Below the pieces are notes generated by a model. The model was given only the letters and a program-made list of their open reading frames with translations, searched no databases and had not been told where the DNA came from. A stretch of 64,000 nt of DNA from Pseudomonas lini (GTDB lineage Bacteria > Pseudomonadota > Gammaproteobacteria > Pseudomonadales > Pseudomonadaceae): assembly GCF_030812475.1 (NCBI RefSeq), contig NZ_JAUSSR010000009.1, positions 62,001 through 126,000 of the forward strand, written 5' to 3'. Shown in pieces: positions 16,840 through 24,827 of this stretch (its first letter is position 1; every line of letters starts with the position of its first letter). A program made the translations under genes and the position numbers.

Positions 16840-17499
16840 TCAGGCTTGCAGGAGGCTACGCAGCTTCAACACAGCGCTGTCAGGTGTGGTCAATACCGGC
16901 AGGCCGCTCACTTGGCTCGCCTGTTGCGCTGCGCTGGTCATGGAAAATTGCGCGAAACACAGCAATTCGCTGTTCGTTGGCGTACGAGCGCAATCGACAA
17001 TCAAAGTGTCGTGACGATCAGTGTTTCCCTTGCGCAGTTCGTCGAATGCCCCAGGGCAGGCAAAGGTGTTGAGTTCGATCTCGACGCCTTGCTGCCGGGC
17101 ATAGCTCTGAAATTCTTCAGTCATCGATGCGATGGCAGGCTCGAAGGTCGCGAGGATGGAAATTTTTCGAGTCCGTTGAATGGCTTCCTCGATCATGGCT
17201 TCGTTCGGTTTCAGCACCGGGATGCTCAGGGAGCGTTTGCACCGATCAATGGCGTCGCCGAATGCCGAGCAGGTAAACAAGATCGCATCAGCACCCGACT
17301 CTGCGGCATAGGTAGCGAGTTTCAAGAAGCGCTCATTCAATGCCGGCGTGAGTTCGCCGGCTTGCGCCAGGTCGCTGGAAAGCGAGTCTTCCAGTAGATT
17401 GGCCAGCCTGGCTTCGGGCCAAAGCCGTGTGAACGCTTCAGTGATGGGTGCAATGGCGACTGGTGTTGCATGGATCAAATAAATGCGTGGTGCGGTCAT
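16840..17499 (-). CDS. Asp/Glu/hydantoin racemase superfamily protein
   Basis: A 219-aa protein with two Rossmann-like halves and the paired-cysteine layout of this superfamily: 'ILFTCSAFGDAID' in the first half and 'ELNTFACPGAFDEL' in the second. Members include racemases, hydantoin racemases, maleate isomerases and arylmalonate decarboxylases. Its first place in the otnI-SDR-transporter operon suggests epimerisation or isomerisation of the growth substrate, not amino-acid metabolism. I start at ATG 17499 because GGGGAAAC precedes it. The in-frame ATG at 17547 adds a polar extension without family resemblance. Divergent from the GntR gene at 17663. Confidence 0.7.
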   Translation of the reverse strand: MTAPRIYLIHATPVAIAPITEAFTRLWPEARLANLLEDSLSSDLAQAGELTPALNERFLKLATYAAESGADAILFTCSAFGDAIDRCKRSLSIPVLKPNEAMIEEAIQRTRKISILATFEPAIASMTEEFQSYARQQGVEIELNTFACPGAFDELRKGNTDRHDTLIVDCARTPTNSELLCFAQFSMTSAAQQASQVSGLPVLTTPDSAVLKLRSLLQA

Positions 17500-17577
17500 G
17501 ATGTTTCCCCGAGTTGTAATGGATTGATTGGGTGGACTCTGTGTCACCTGTAGTGCAGCGGCGTGTGGCTGGTCATC

Positions 17578-17604
17578 AGGTGTGGTATTTTTTCTTTCAC
17601 ACCT
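17578..17604. promoter_or_regulatory. Candidate GntR operator between divergent operons
   Basis: AGGTGTG and CACACCT form a perfect 7-bp inverted repeat with 13 bases between the arms, in the 163-bp gap between the racemase-like gene (minus) and the GntR gene (plus). A further GGTG/CACC pair lies nearby. The position suits an auto- and operon-regulating site. Confidence 0.4.
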
Positions 17605-17662
17605 CGAATACTGGTTTCAACAATTGAATCTCGAACAATCCTTGGCGGGCGAACCATCCAAA

Positions 17663-18601
17663 ATGAAGCCCAAGATCAAAAAAGACCTTGCGGAGCAGTT
17701 GGCTCCCAAGATCATCGATATGGCGAGAGCCAGGTCGATGCGCGCCGGAGATCCGCTGCGCGAAGAATCTTTCGCCAAGGAGTTGGGGGTTTCGCGTTCG
17801 CCAATACGACGTGGTTTCGCATTGCTGGCCGAGTTGGGCCTGGCCACCAAAGAGCCGAATCGGGGCTATTTCCTGACGGCTGACGCGCGAGGCATCGACA
17901 GCCGCAAACTCCCCCTGGAAGTCGACCCGTTTGAAGACTTCTATCTGCGCGTTGTTGACGACGTACTGCGCGGCGACATCCCCACGACTTTTTTTGAAGC
18001 TGAACTGATGCGCAGATATGAGGTGCCGAGAGGGCAGCTCATGAAGGTTCTGACCCGGCTGGCCAATGAGGCAATGATTGAGCGCAAGCCGGGGCAGGGG
18101 TGGGAGATCAACAGTTTTCTGCACGACTCCAAGGCGCATATTCAGAGCTACCGTTTTCGCATGGCCATCGAACCGGCTGCCGTACTGGAGCCTGGATACG
18201 AGGTGGATAAGGCCGCGTTTGCCAAAGCCCGGGAAGTCCAGCAGCAATTGCTGGATGGCGACATTTTCACCTTGTCGCGATCGCAGCTGTTTCAGATCGG
18301 TGCGCAGCTTCATGAGCTGGTGGTCCGCTGCTCGGGCAACGCTTTTTTTCTCGAAGCTATCCGTCGGCAGAACCAGTTGCGTCGTTTCATGGCCTACAAG
18401 GCCAACGTGGATCGGCCTCGGTTGATCAACCAGTGTAAAGAGCACATCCATCTACTTGATCTCATCGAAAGTGGACAGCGAGAGGCTGCCGCGGAGTTCC
18501 TGCGCAACCACCTCGATGTCGTCGGGCGGCAAAAAACCGACAAAGAGGCCAAGGATGAGCTGGAGTACCAGCGCAGCCTTGAGGTCTCGGTGGTCAGTTA
18601 A
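17663..18601 (+). CDS. GntR-family regulator with an apparent second winged-helix domain and FCD domain
   Basis: A 312-aa regulator. Residues ~1-75 are a GntR winged helix ('FAKELGVSRSPIRRGFALLA', 'GYFL' wing). Residues ~85-155 look like a second winged helix: 'ELMRRYEVPRGQLMKVLTRL' and the wing 'RKPGQGWEI'. The C-terminal ~150 residues fit the FCD ligand domain ('FRMAIEPAAVLEP', 'QIGAQLHELVVRCSGN'). FadR-type regulators normally have only one DNA-binding domain. A second protein with the same layout is at 29192-30145. It is divergent from the racemase-otnI-SDR-transporter operon, its likely target. The start at ATG 17663 is chosen by family alignment; the ribosome site is weak. Confidence 0.82.
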   Translation: MKPKIKKDLAEQLAPKIIDMARARSMRAGDPLREESFAKELGVSRSPIRRGFALLAELGLATKEPNRGYFLTADARGIDSRKLPLEVDPFEDFYLRVVDDVLRGDIPTTFFEAELMRRYEVPRGQLMKVLTRLANEAMIERKPGQGWEINSFLHDSKAHIQSYRFRMAIEPAAVLEPGYEVDKAAFAKAREVQQQLLDGDIFTLSRSQLFQIGAQLHELVVRCSGNAFFLEAIRRQNQLRRFMAYKANVDRPRLINQCKEHIHLLDLIESGQREAAAEFLRNHLDVVGRQKTDKEAKDELEYQRSLEVSVVS

Positions 18602-19076
18602 GGCGCGGTTCGTTCAGCAACACCACGCCGTCATCGTCGCCGTACAACTGGTCGCCGTCAGCGATGGAGTGTCCGGCGAAATTCAGCGTTATTCCGATTT
18701 GCCCCTCGTTACGCTTGACGGTCTTGCGCGGTGAAGTGCCCAGTGCCTTGATCGCGATTGGCATGTCGCGCAAAGCGGCTTTGTCGCGGATGTATCCGTA
18801 GATCAATACGCCGCCCCAGCCGTTCTTCACCAGGTCCTCAGCAATCACGTCGCCGAACAATGCGAAGCGATCGCTACCCCCACCGTCTACCACCAGCACT
18901 CTACCTTGACCCGGCAAACTGCTTATTTCCTTGATCCTGGAATTGTCCTCAAAGCATTTCAGGGTGAAGGCACGTCCCTCGAAATCGTTCTTGCCGCCAA
19001 AGTCATGAAACATTGGGGTCAGAACGCGAATTGTCTCTGGGTACTGATCGCACAGATCGGATGTTTTAACTGTCAT
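18594..19076 (-). CDS. RraA-type aldolase (4-hydroxy-4-methyl-2-oxoglutarate aldolase / oxaloacetate decarboxylase fold)
   Basis: A 160-aa protein of the RraA/HMG aldolase family. The signature runs from 'GRVLVVDGGGSDRFALFGDV' to 'NGWGGVLIYGYIRD'. The Arg-Asp at its end is the metal-binding pair of the true aldolases, which E. coli RraA lacks (Arg-Gln there), so I favour an enzyme that cleaves 4-hydroxy-2-oxo acids to pyruvate or decarboxylates oxaloacetate. ATG 19076 follows AGGAG. It converges on the GntR gene with an 8-base overlap, and its promoter is shared with the dehydrogenase-otnK operon. Confidence 0.8.
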   Translation of the reverse strand: MTVKTSDLCDQYPETIRVLTPMFHDFGGKNDFEGRAFTLKCFEDNSRIKEISSLPGQGRVLVVDGGGSDRFALFGDVIAEDLVKNGWGGVLIYGYIRDKAALRDMPIAIKALGTSPRKTVKRNEGQIGITLNFAGHSIADGDQLYGDDDGVVLLNEPRLN

Positions 19077-19142
19077 GGAGGATTCTCCTGCTTCGTTTGG
19101 TGGATGACCGTTGAGCGAAAAGATTGCACAAACTGAATATTC

Positions 19143-19159
19143 ATGCAATAAAATGCAAT
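19143..19159. promoter_or_regulatory. Candidate island operator (ATGCAATAAAATGCA)
   Basis: ATGCAATAAAATGCA (19143-19157) lies between the divergent rraA-like and dehydrogenase genes. Upstream, AGATTGCA near 19120 gives a wider inverted pair with TGCAATCT. A 13/15 match is found before the GntR-otnC operon (30262-30276) and a 10-base half before the chemoreceptor gene (31979-31988). This suggests one regulator binding at several island promoters. Confidence 0.45.
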
Positions 19160-19336
19160 CTGTCGAAGGCGAGAACGACACTGCTCCAGAAAAATCTCAG
19201 GACGAACGGGAGCAAATGGTTAAGGACTTCGCCTCGCCAATATTGTACTTTGTATTTACGATGTACATAAATGGAGCTGGTTCCTGATACACCGGCTTTG
19301 AAAAATTATGCTCAAACAATAAGTAAGGGGTTTGCG

Positions 19337-20407
19337 ATGCGTATTTTGGTTCTTCCTGGTGATGGTATTGGTCCAGAAATCGTTGAGTCTTCGATGTCGG
19401 TGCTGAACGCAGCCAACACAAAATTCGATCTGGGCCTGAGCTTCGATTACGACGATGTCGGTTTTACGAGCCTGGACAAATACGGCACCACCTTGCGTGA
19501 TGAAGTGTTGGAAAAGGCTAAAGGCTACGATGGCATCATTCTCGGCACCCAATCGCACGCCGACTATCCAGTCCCTGAAAAGGGCGGTCGTAACGTTTCC
19601 GCGGGCTTTCGTATTGGCCTGGATCTTTACGCCAACGTGCGTCCTGCCCGCACTCGTCCATTCCTGACTTCGAACATGAAGGAAGGCAAGACGATGGACC
19701 TGGTGATCATGCGTGAAGCGACTGAAGGGTTTTATCCGGACCGCAACATGAGCCGTGGTTGGGGTGAAATGATGCCAACCCCTGATATGGCTTTATCCAC
19801 GCGTAAAATCACACGTCATTGCAGTGAGCGTATTGCTCGTCGCGCGTTCGAGCTGGCTATGAAACGTGGCAAGAAGGTCACCGCCATTCACAAAGCCAAC
19901 AGCTTTCACATGACCGATGGCCTGTTCCTGGAATGCGTTCGCAATGTGGCGAAAGACTTCCCTGAAGTCGCTTTGGACGATTTGCTGGTCGATGCGTCGA
20001 CGGCTCACCTGGTGCGCAGCCCTGAACGCTTCGACGTACTGGTTGCCACGAACTTCTACGGCGACATCATCAGTGACCTCGCCAGCGAACTGTCGGGCAG
20101 CCTGGGTCTCGCCGGGTCCATGATGGCCAGCGATGTTCATTGCTGCGCCCAGGCACAGCATGGCTCCGCACCGGATATCGCCGGTCAGGACAAGGCCAAC
20201 CCGGTCTCGATGATCCTCTCCGTTGGCATGCTCCTGCAGTGGATGGGCGAGCACCATAACAATGAAGCATTGATCAACGCCGGCCTGGAAATGGACAAGG
20301 CTGTCGATGCGGTTCTGAAAGATCCTAGGCAGCGCACTCCGGATCTGGGCGGCTCCAGCGGTACCAAAGCTTTTGGTGAAGCCGTCGCCAAGGTGATCCT
20401 GGGCTGA
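19337..20407 (+). CDS. Isocitrate/isopropylmalate-family dehydrogenase of unknown substrate
   Basis: A 356-aa beta-decarboxylating hydroxyacid dehydrogenase. Family motifs: 'LPGDGIGPEIV' (N-terminus), 'MREATEGFYPDR' (about residue 120), the catalytic 'IHKANSFHMTDGLF' with Lys, and the metal-binding 'VATNFYGDIISDLASELSG'. Known members oxidise a 2-hydroxy acid and remove the neighbouring carboxylate (isocitrate, isopropylmalate, tartrate, homoisocitrate). The substrate here cannot be read from sequence. As first gene of the operon with otnK it may feed the tetronate pathway. ATG 19337 is preceded by AGGGG with 6-base spacing. The upstream in-frame ATG 19271 lacks a site. Confidence 0.85.
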   Translation: MRILVLPGDGIGPEIVESSMSVLNAANTKFDLGLSFDYDDVGFTSLDKYGTTLRDEVLEKAKGYDGIILGTQSHADYPVPEKGGRNVSAGFRIGLDLYANVRPARTRPFLTSNMKEGKTMDLVIMREATEGFYPDRNMSRGWGEMMPTPDMALSTRKITRHCSERIARRAFELAMKRGKKVTAIHKANSFHMTDGLFLECVRNVAKDFPEVALDDLLVDASTAHLVRSPERFDVLVATNFYGDIISDLASELSGSLGLAGSMMASDVHCCAQAQHGSAPDIAGQDKANPVSMILSVGMLLQWMGEHHNNEALINAGLEMDKAVDAVLKDPRQRTPDLGGSSGTKAFGEAVAKVILG

Positions 20408-20413
20408 TCGACT

Positions 20414-20440
20414 CGGGCGGCATGCCAGTCATGCCGCCCG
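20414..20440. other. Perfect hairpin between the dehydrogenase and otnK genes
   Basis: CGGGCGGCATG and CATGCCGCCCG pair perfectly (11 bp) around CCAGT, 7 bases after the dehydrogenase stop. No T-run follows, so it is more likely an RNA-stability or attenuation element than a full terminator. Confidence 0.6.
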
Positions 20441-20513
20441 CGTGTGGGATTTATAACAAGAAATGCCTGTTCTTCCTTGAGGTCATCCAAGGAGAGGGCT
20501 AGAGGAGAGTGCA

Positions 20514-21782
20514 GTGAGTCAATTACTACTCGGTTGCATCGCTGACGACTTCACCGGCGGTACGGATCTGGCCAGCACGTTAGTGCGTGCCGGAATGCGC
20601 ACCCTGCAAGTGATTGGCGTACCTGAAGGGCCGTTGCCGGACGATATCGATGCTGTCGTCCTTGCTCTGAAAAGCCGCACCATCAGCGCCGAAGAGGCCG
20701 TTACTCAGTCGCTCGAAGCGTTGGAGTGGTTGCGTGCTGCGGGTTGCCAACAGTTTTTTTTCAAATACTGCTCGACGTTTGATTCCACGTCTCGCGGGAA
20801 CATCGGCCCGGTGGCGGATGCCCTCGCCGATGCACTGGGTGTGTCATTTGCCGTGGCTTGCCCTGCGTTTCCGGAAAACAAACGCACCATTTTTAACGGT
20901 CATCTGTTCGTTGGCGACCAGTTGTTAAGCGAATCCGGGATGCGCAATCATCCGTTGACGCCCATGACCGACTCCAATCTGGTTCGGGTGTTGCAGCAAC
21001 AGACGCTTAAGCCGGTCGGGCTCGTTGCGCATTCGGTCGTCAGCAAAGGCGCGCAAGCCATTTCGACGGCCTTCAGTAACCTTGAGGCGCAGGGCCAGGG
21101 ATACGCCATCGTCGACGCGATCGACGACGAGGATCTGTATGCGATCGGCGGGGCCGTTGCAGACCATAAGCTCGTTACCGGCGGGTCCGGCGTTGCGCTG
21201 GGTCTACCTGAAAACTTCCGCCGTGCAGGTTTACTCGGTAAATCCGAGACGGCTTCGGTGCTACCCGTCATTGACGGGTTGGGCGCGGTGGTTTCCGGCA
21301 GTTGTTCAGTGGCGACCAACAGCCAGGTCGAGCACTGGAAAAAGAGCCGTCCGAGTTTCTCCCTTGATCCACTGCTCCTGGCGAATGGTCATGATCAGGT
21401 AGCCCAAGCACTCGCCTGGGCGAAGGACTTGATTCAGCAAGGACCGATTCTGATTTACGGCAGTGCGCAGCCAGAGACGGTCAAGCTTGCCCAGCAGAAG
21501 CTCGGTGTTGAAGCCGCTGGGCAGATCGTTGAAGACGCGCTGTCCGCCGTGGCTGTTGGCCTGTATGAGATGGGCGTGCGCAAGCTCGTGGTGGCCGGTG
21601 GCGAAACGTCGGGTGCTGTGGTCAAGGCACTGAAGATCAAGGCGCTGAGAATCGGAGCGACGATTGATCCAGGCGTCCCATGGACGCTCGGTTTGCGGGA
21701 CGACCCGGTAGCCCTGGCGCTGAAGTCCGGCAATTTCGGAACAGTAGACTTCTTTGAGAAGGCATTGGCCAATGCGCCATGA
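20514..21782 (+). CDS. otnK: 3-oxo-tetronate kinase
   Basis: A 422-aa kinase of the four-carbon acid sugar kinase family. It phosphorylates 3-oxo-tetronate to 3-oxo-tetronate 4-phosphate with ATP. Motifs: 'IADDFTGGTDLASTLV' at the N-terminus, 'KYCSTFDSTSRGNIGPV' near residue 80 and, in the nucleotide-binding C-terminal half, 'VVAGGETSGAVVKAL', 'DPGVPWTLG' and 'LALKSGNFG'. These match the YgbK/OtnK branch well. GTG 20514 has AGAGGAGA in front. The next gene (LysR) starts inside its last codons. Confidence 0.92.
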   Translation: MSQLLLGCIADDFTGGTDLASTLVRAGMRTLQVIGVPEGPLPDDIDAVVLALKSRTISAEEAVTQSLEALEWLRAAGCQQFFFKYCSTFDSTSRGNIGPVADALADALGVSFAVACPAFPENKRTIFNGHLFVGDQLLSESGMRNHPLTPMTDSNLVRVLQQQTLKPVGLVAHSVVSKGAQAISTAFSNLEAQGQGYAIVDAIDDEDLYAIGGAVADHKLVTGGSGVALGLPENFRRAGLLGKSETASVLPVIDGLGAVVSGSCSVATNSQVEHWKKSRPSFSLDPLLLANGHDQVAQALAWAKDLIQQGPILIYGSAQPETVKLAQQKLGVEAAGQIVEDALSAVAVGLYEMGVRKLVVAGGETSGAVVKALKIKALRIGATIDPGVPWTLGLRDDPVALALKSGNFGTVDFFEKALANAP

Positions 21783-22653
21783 TCTGTTGAGTCTCGAAAT
21801 CTTCATGGCAGTGGCAGAGCAGCGCAACCTGACAAAGGCTTCGCAACTCTGCCACCTGGCGACGTCCGCGGTGAGTAAACGGATTAGCGAGCTTGAAGAA
21901 AAAGTGGGCTCAGCGTTGTTCATTCGATACCCACGCGGAATGGAGCTCACTCCTGCGGGACAGTCGCTTCGTCACTATGCTTTGCAGCTCAATGAAACAC
22001 TCCAGAAAATGGATCAGGAGCTAAGTGAGTACGGTGCGGGTATCAAAGGTCACGTTCGCTTGCACGCCATTACCTCCGCGCTGGCACAACAACTGAGCCT
22101 GGACATCGGCACGTTCCTGGAAACCTATCCCGATATCAAATTCGACGTCGAGGAACGTGTCGGTGCGGCGATCGTCCGAGCGGTGTCGGACGGTCGCGCG
22201 GATGTCGGCATCATTGCCGAACAGACGCCATCCCTGGGGTTGGAAACACTGGCCTATCGCGTGGACGAATTGGTGATCGCGGTTCCCGAACACCATCCAC
22301 TGGCGGGGCACGCGCACGCCACGTTCGATCAGGCGTTGCACTATGAATTCATCGGTCCTCACGTAGAAAGCTCAGTGCACCTGCTGCTGACTGAGCAAGC
22401 TGCACTGTTAGGGCAGACGGTCAGGCAGCGGGTTCGAGTTTCCAGTTTTGAATGCATGTGCCGGATGGTCTCGACCAATCTGGGCATCTGTATTTTGCCT
22501 CGTGATGTATTACGCCCCTATCTGCGTCCCTTTCAATTACACGCTGTGACCCTGGCCGAGCCCTGGGCCAAGCGTCAGTTGCAGATCGTTGCTCGACGAT
22601 TCGAATCCTTGCCACCGACTGCCCGCGCGTTCGTCGCGCACTTGACCGCGTGA
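21772..22653 (+). CDS. LysR-family transcriptional regulator
   Basis: A 293-aa LysR regulator. The N-terminal helix-turn-helix is 'NLTKASQLCHLATSAVSKRI' and the following 'ELEEKVGSALFIRYPRGMEL' is the usual continuation. The rest is a two-lobed substrate-binding domain. It starts 11 bases before the stop of otnK, so it is translated as part of the same operon rather than from a divergent promoter, which is less common for LysR genes. It may answer to a pathway intermediate. Its targets are not evident. Confidence 0.88.
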   Translation: MRHDLLSLEIFMAVAEQRNLTKASQLCHLATSAVSKRISELEEKVGSALFIRYPRGMELTPAGQSLRHYALQLNETLQKMDQELSEYGAGIKGHVRLHAITSALAQQLSLDIGTFLETYPDIKFDVEERVGAAIVRAVSDGRADVGIIAEQTPSLGLETLAYRVDELVIAVPEHHPLAGHAHATFDQALHYEFIGPHVESSVHLLLTEQAALLGQTVRQRVRVSSFECMCRMVSTNLGICILPRDVLRPYLRPFQLHAVTLAEPWAKRQLQIVARRFESLPPTARAFVAHLTA

Positions 22654-22688
22654 CAGGCGCCGTTCAATTCACCCTTTGAGATGAGCTC

Positions 22689-23753
22689 ATGTTTATTTAC
22701 GTTGGCTGTCGTACCACTCGTGAAAGAAATGCTCGGGGTAACGGGATCAACGTCTACAGCGTCGACCCGCAAACGGGATGCCTGACTCATGTGCAGTTGG
22801 TCGATGGCTTGGTTAACCCCTCTTTTCTGGCCATCAGCAAGCAACAGGATTTTCTGTATTGCGTCCATGGCGATACGGACCAAGCCAGTGCGTTCAGAAT
22901 CAACTCCGATGGCACGCTGAGCTATCTCAATAGCCAAAGCACCCACGGCCACAATCCCGCGCATCTGGCGATTTCACCGGACGGTGGTTTTCTGGTTGTG
23001 AGCAATCATTACAGTGGTTCAGTTGTTGTTCTGCCGATCCTCGCCTCGGGTGAGCTTGGCGAACTCTGTGACCAGGTGCTGACCGAAGGGCCGATCGGAC
23101 CCCATCGGATTGAGCAAAAAGGCCCGAAACCTCATTTCAATCCATTCGATCCCAGTGGAAAAAATGTGGTGGTGCCGGACAAAGGGCTGGACCGGATTTT
23201 CATCTATCGATTCGATTCGCGACTGGGCAAGCTGCTGCCGGCTGCTTGCCCGTTTGTGGCGACTCGCAAAGGGGCGGGGCCTAGGCACGTGGCGTTTCAT
23301 CCCGGGCTGCCGGTGGTCTACTCGGTCAATGAGCTGGATTCCACCGTCGGCACCTACCGCTTCAACAACGAAAGCGGCGAGCTTCAGCCACAGCAGGTGA
23401 TCTCTGCGCTGCCTGATTCTTTTACCGGCGACAGCACGGCGGCAGAGATCGAAGTCGATGGAACGGGGCGATTCCTGTACGCCTCGAACAGAGGCAGCGA
23501 CACCCTCACGGTCTTCAGAATCGACCCGCAATCGGGTTGGCTGACGTTTGAATCGGCGACGCCAACGGAAGGCCGGACACCACGATTTTTTGCGTTGTCA
23601 CCCGATGGAAAAGCCATGTACGTCGCCAATGAGGACAGCGATACGATCGTGATTTTCTGTGTTGATCCGGCGACTGGAGCCTTGACCCCGACGGGTGGAG
23701 TTGTCGAGACGGGAAGTCCGGTATGCATGGTCTTCGGTGGATCGAGGGCATGA
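22689..23753 (+). CDS. Beta-propeller lactonase (6-phosphogluconolactonase family)
   Basis: A 354-aa seven-bladed beta-propeller of the lactonase family, with repeated blade endings such as 'HLAISPDGGFLVVSN', 'HVAFHPGLPVVYSVN', 'IEVDGTGRFLYASNRGSDTL' and 'FALSPDGKAMYVANEDSDTI'. The N-terminal 'MFIYVGCRTT' is a normal cytoplasmic start with no signal peptide. The family hydrolyses sugar-acid lactones, but also includes cycloisomerases acting on muconate-like acids. In this operon it would open a lactone of the growth substrate. The next gene overlaps by 4 bases. Confidence 0.82.
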   Translation: MFIYVGCRTTRERNARGNGINVYSVDPQTGCLTHVQLVDGLVNPSFLAISKQQDFLYCVHGDTDQASAFRINSDGTLSYLNSQSTHGHNPAHLAISPDGGFLVVSNHYSGSVVVLPILASGELGELCDQVLTEGPIGPHRIEQKGPKPHFNPFDPSGKNVVVPDKGLDRIFIYRFDSRLGKLLPAACPFVATRKGAGPRHVAFHPGLPVVYSVNELDSTVGTYRFNNESGELQPQQVISALPDSFTGDSTAAEIEVDGTGRFLYASNRGSDTLTVFRIDPQSGWLTFESATPTEGRTPRFFALSPDGKAMYVANEDSDTIVIFCVDPATGALTPTGGVVETGSPVCMVFGGSRA

Positions 23754-24790
23754 AAGCGTTCTTCACCTCAATGGGATTGTGGTGGGCAACACCGTTGGTG
23801 GGAATTGCCGGGGCTCTGCTTGCCAGCTACCTGAACTGGCCTTTGCCCTGGATCATTGGATCAATGTTGGCGGTGATCCTGGTGCGTTGCCTGGGCTGGC
23901 GGGTGGGGGAGATTCCCAATGGCCGCCTGACCGGGCAGTGGATGATCGCAACGTCCATCGGCTTGCACTTTACGCCTGTGGTGCTCGAGCAGATCCTGGG
24001 GCATTTCGCGATGATGCTGTTCGCGGCGTTTCTGACCCTGTTCCTGGCACTGCTCGGCGTCGAGTTCATGCGCCGTCGAGGAATGGACCTGACGACCGCG
24101 TTTTTCGCCTTCATGCCCGCCAACTTTTCAGAAATGATCCAGTCAGGCATCAGGCACAACGCCGACGTCAGCCAGATCGCCGCGGCTCACAGCGTACGTT
24201 TGGTATTGATTGTTCTCTGTGTGCCGCCGGCGATGTTTTTCACCGCGAAAATCTCTCCGGCAGTGGTCCATGCCCGTTTGCCCAGTGATTGGTATTGGCT
24301 GCTACCGTTGCTGATCGGAGGGGCGCTGACGGCAATGATCTGGAAGCGCTACAAGCTACCGAACCCCTGGATGTTCGGGCCGATGGCCCTGTGCGCGTTG
24401 TTCACGGCCAGCTTCAATTTGCAAACTGCACTGCCTGTGGAACTCAGTCATTACGGCCAGCTCATGATCGGATGCGCGCTCGGCGGGTATTTTGATCGGC
24501 AGTTCTTCAGGGCTTCGCCGAAGTTCTTGCTCAAGGTCTCGCTATTCAACCTGATCATGATCTTCTGCACCTTGGTTCTGGCGCTTGGAATAGGCTATTT
24601 GCTGGGCTTTCCAGTGTTGACCCTGGCGTTGGGCATGATGCCGGGAAGCAGTACGGAGATGTACCTGACGGCCGAAGCCCTGAACCTGAGTGTCGGCGTT
24701 GTCACGGCGATGCAAATCATGCGTCTGGTGGTGGTGATGCTCTGTGCCGAGCCGGTGCACAAAGTCTGGTTGAAACGCCTTCGCCGCTGA
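23750..24790 (+). CDS. AbrB-family (PF05145-type) integral membrane protein
   Basis: A 346-aa membrane protein with about ten spans in two similar halves. Each half has a conserved glycine/proline turn: 'SYLNWPLPWIIGSMLAVILV' and 'YKLPNPWMFGPMALCALFTA', followed in each case by a helix ending in 'TSIGLHFTP' and 'GCALGGYFD'. This is the AbrB/putative ammonia monooxygenase family, often misnamed as a transcriptional regulator. A carrier function is likely but no substrate is proven. Its 4-base overlap with the lactonase gene links it to the same pathway. ATG 23723 is an alternative start. Confidence 0.75.
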   Translation: MKAFFTSMGLWWATPLVGIAGALLASYLNWPLPWIIGSMLAVILVRCLGWRVGEIPNGRLTGQWMIATSIGLHFTPVVLEQILGHFAMMLFAAFLTLFLALLGVEFMRRRGMDLTTAFFAFMPANFSEMIQSGIRHNADVSQIAAAHSVRLVLIVLCVPPAMFFTAKISPAVVHARLPSDWYWLLPLLIGGALTAMIWKRYKLPNPWMFGPMALCALFTASFNLQTALPVELSHYGQLMIGCALGGYFDRQFFRASPKFLLKVSLFNLIMIFCTLVLALGIGYLLGFPVLTLALGMMPGSSTEMYLTAEALNLSVGVVTAMQIMRLVVVMLCAEPVHKVWLKRLRR

Positions 24791-24827
24791 GCGGGCAATT
24801 GCGTTTCAACCTGCCATGTGCGATGTG

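Noticed and set aside
23750-24790. Reading the AbrB-family gene as a transcriptional regulator
   Set aside because: The protein is membrane-embedded throughout with two repeated transport-like halves; the name is a historical mis-annotation.
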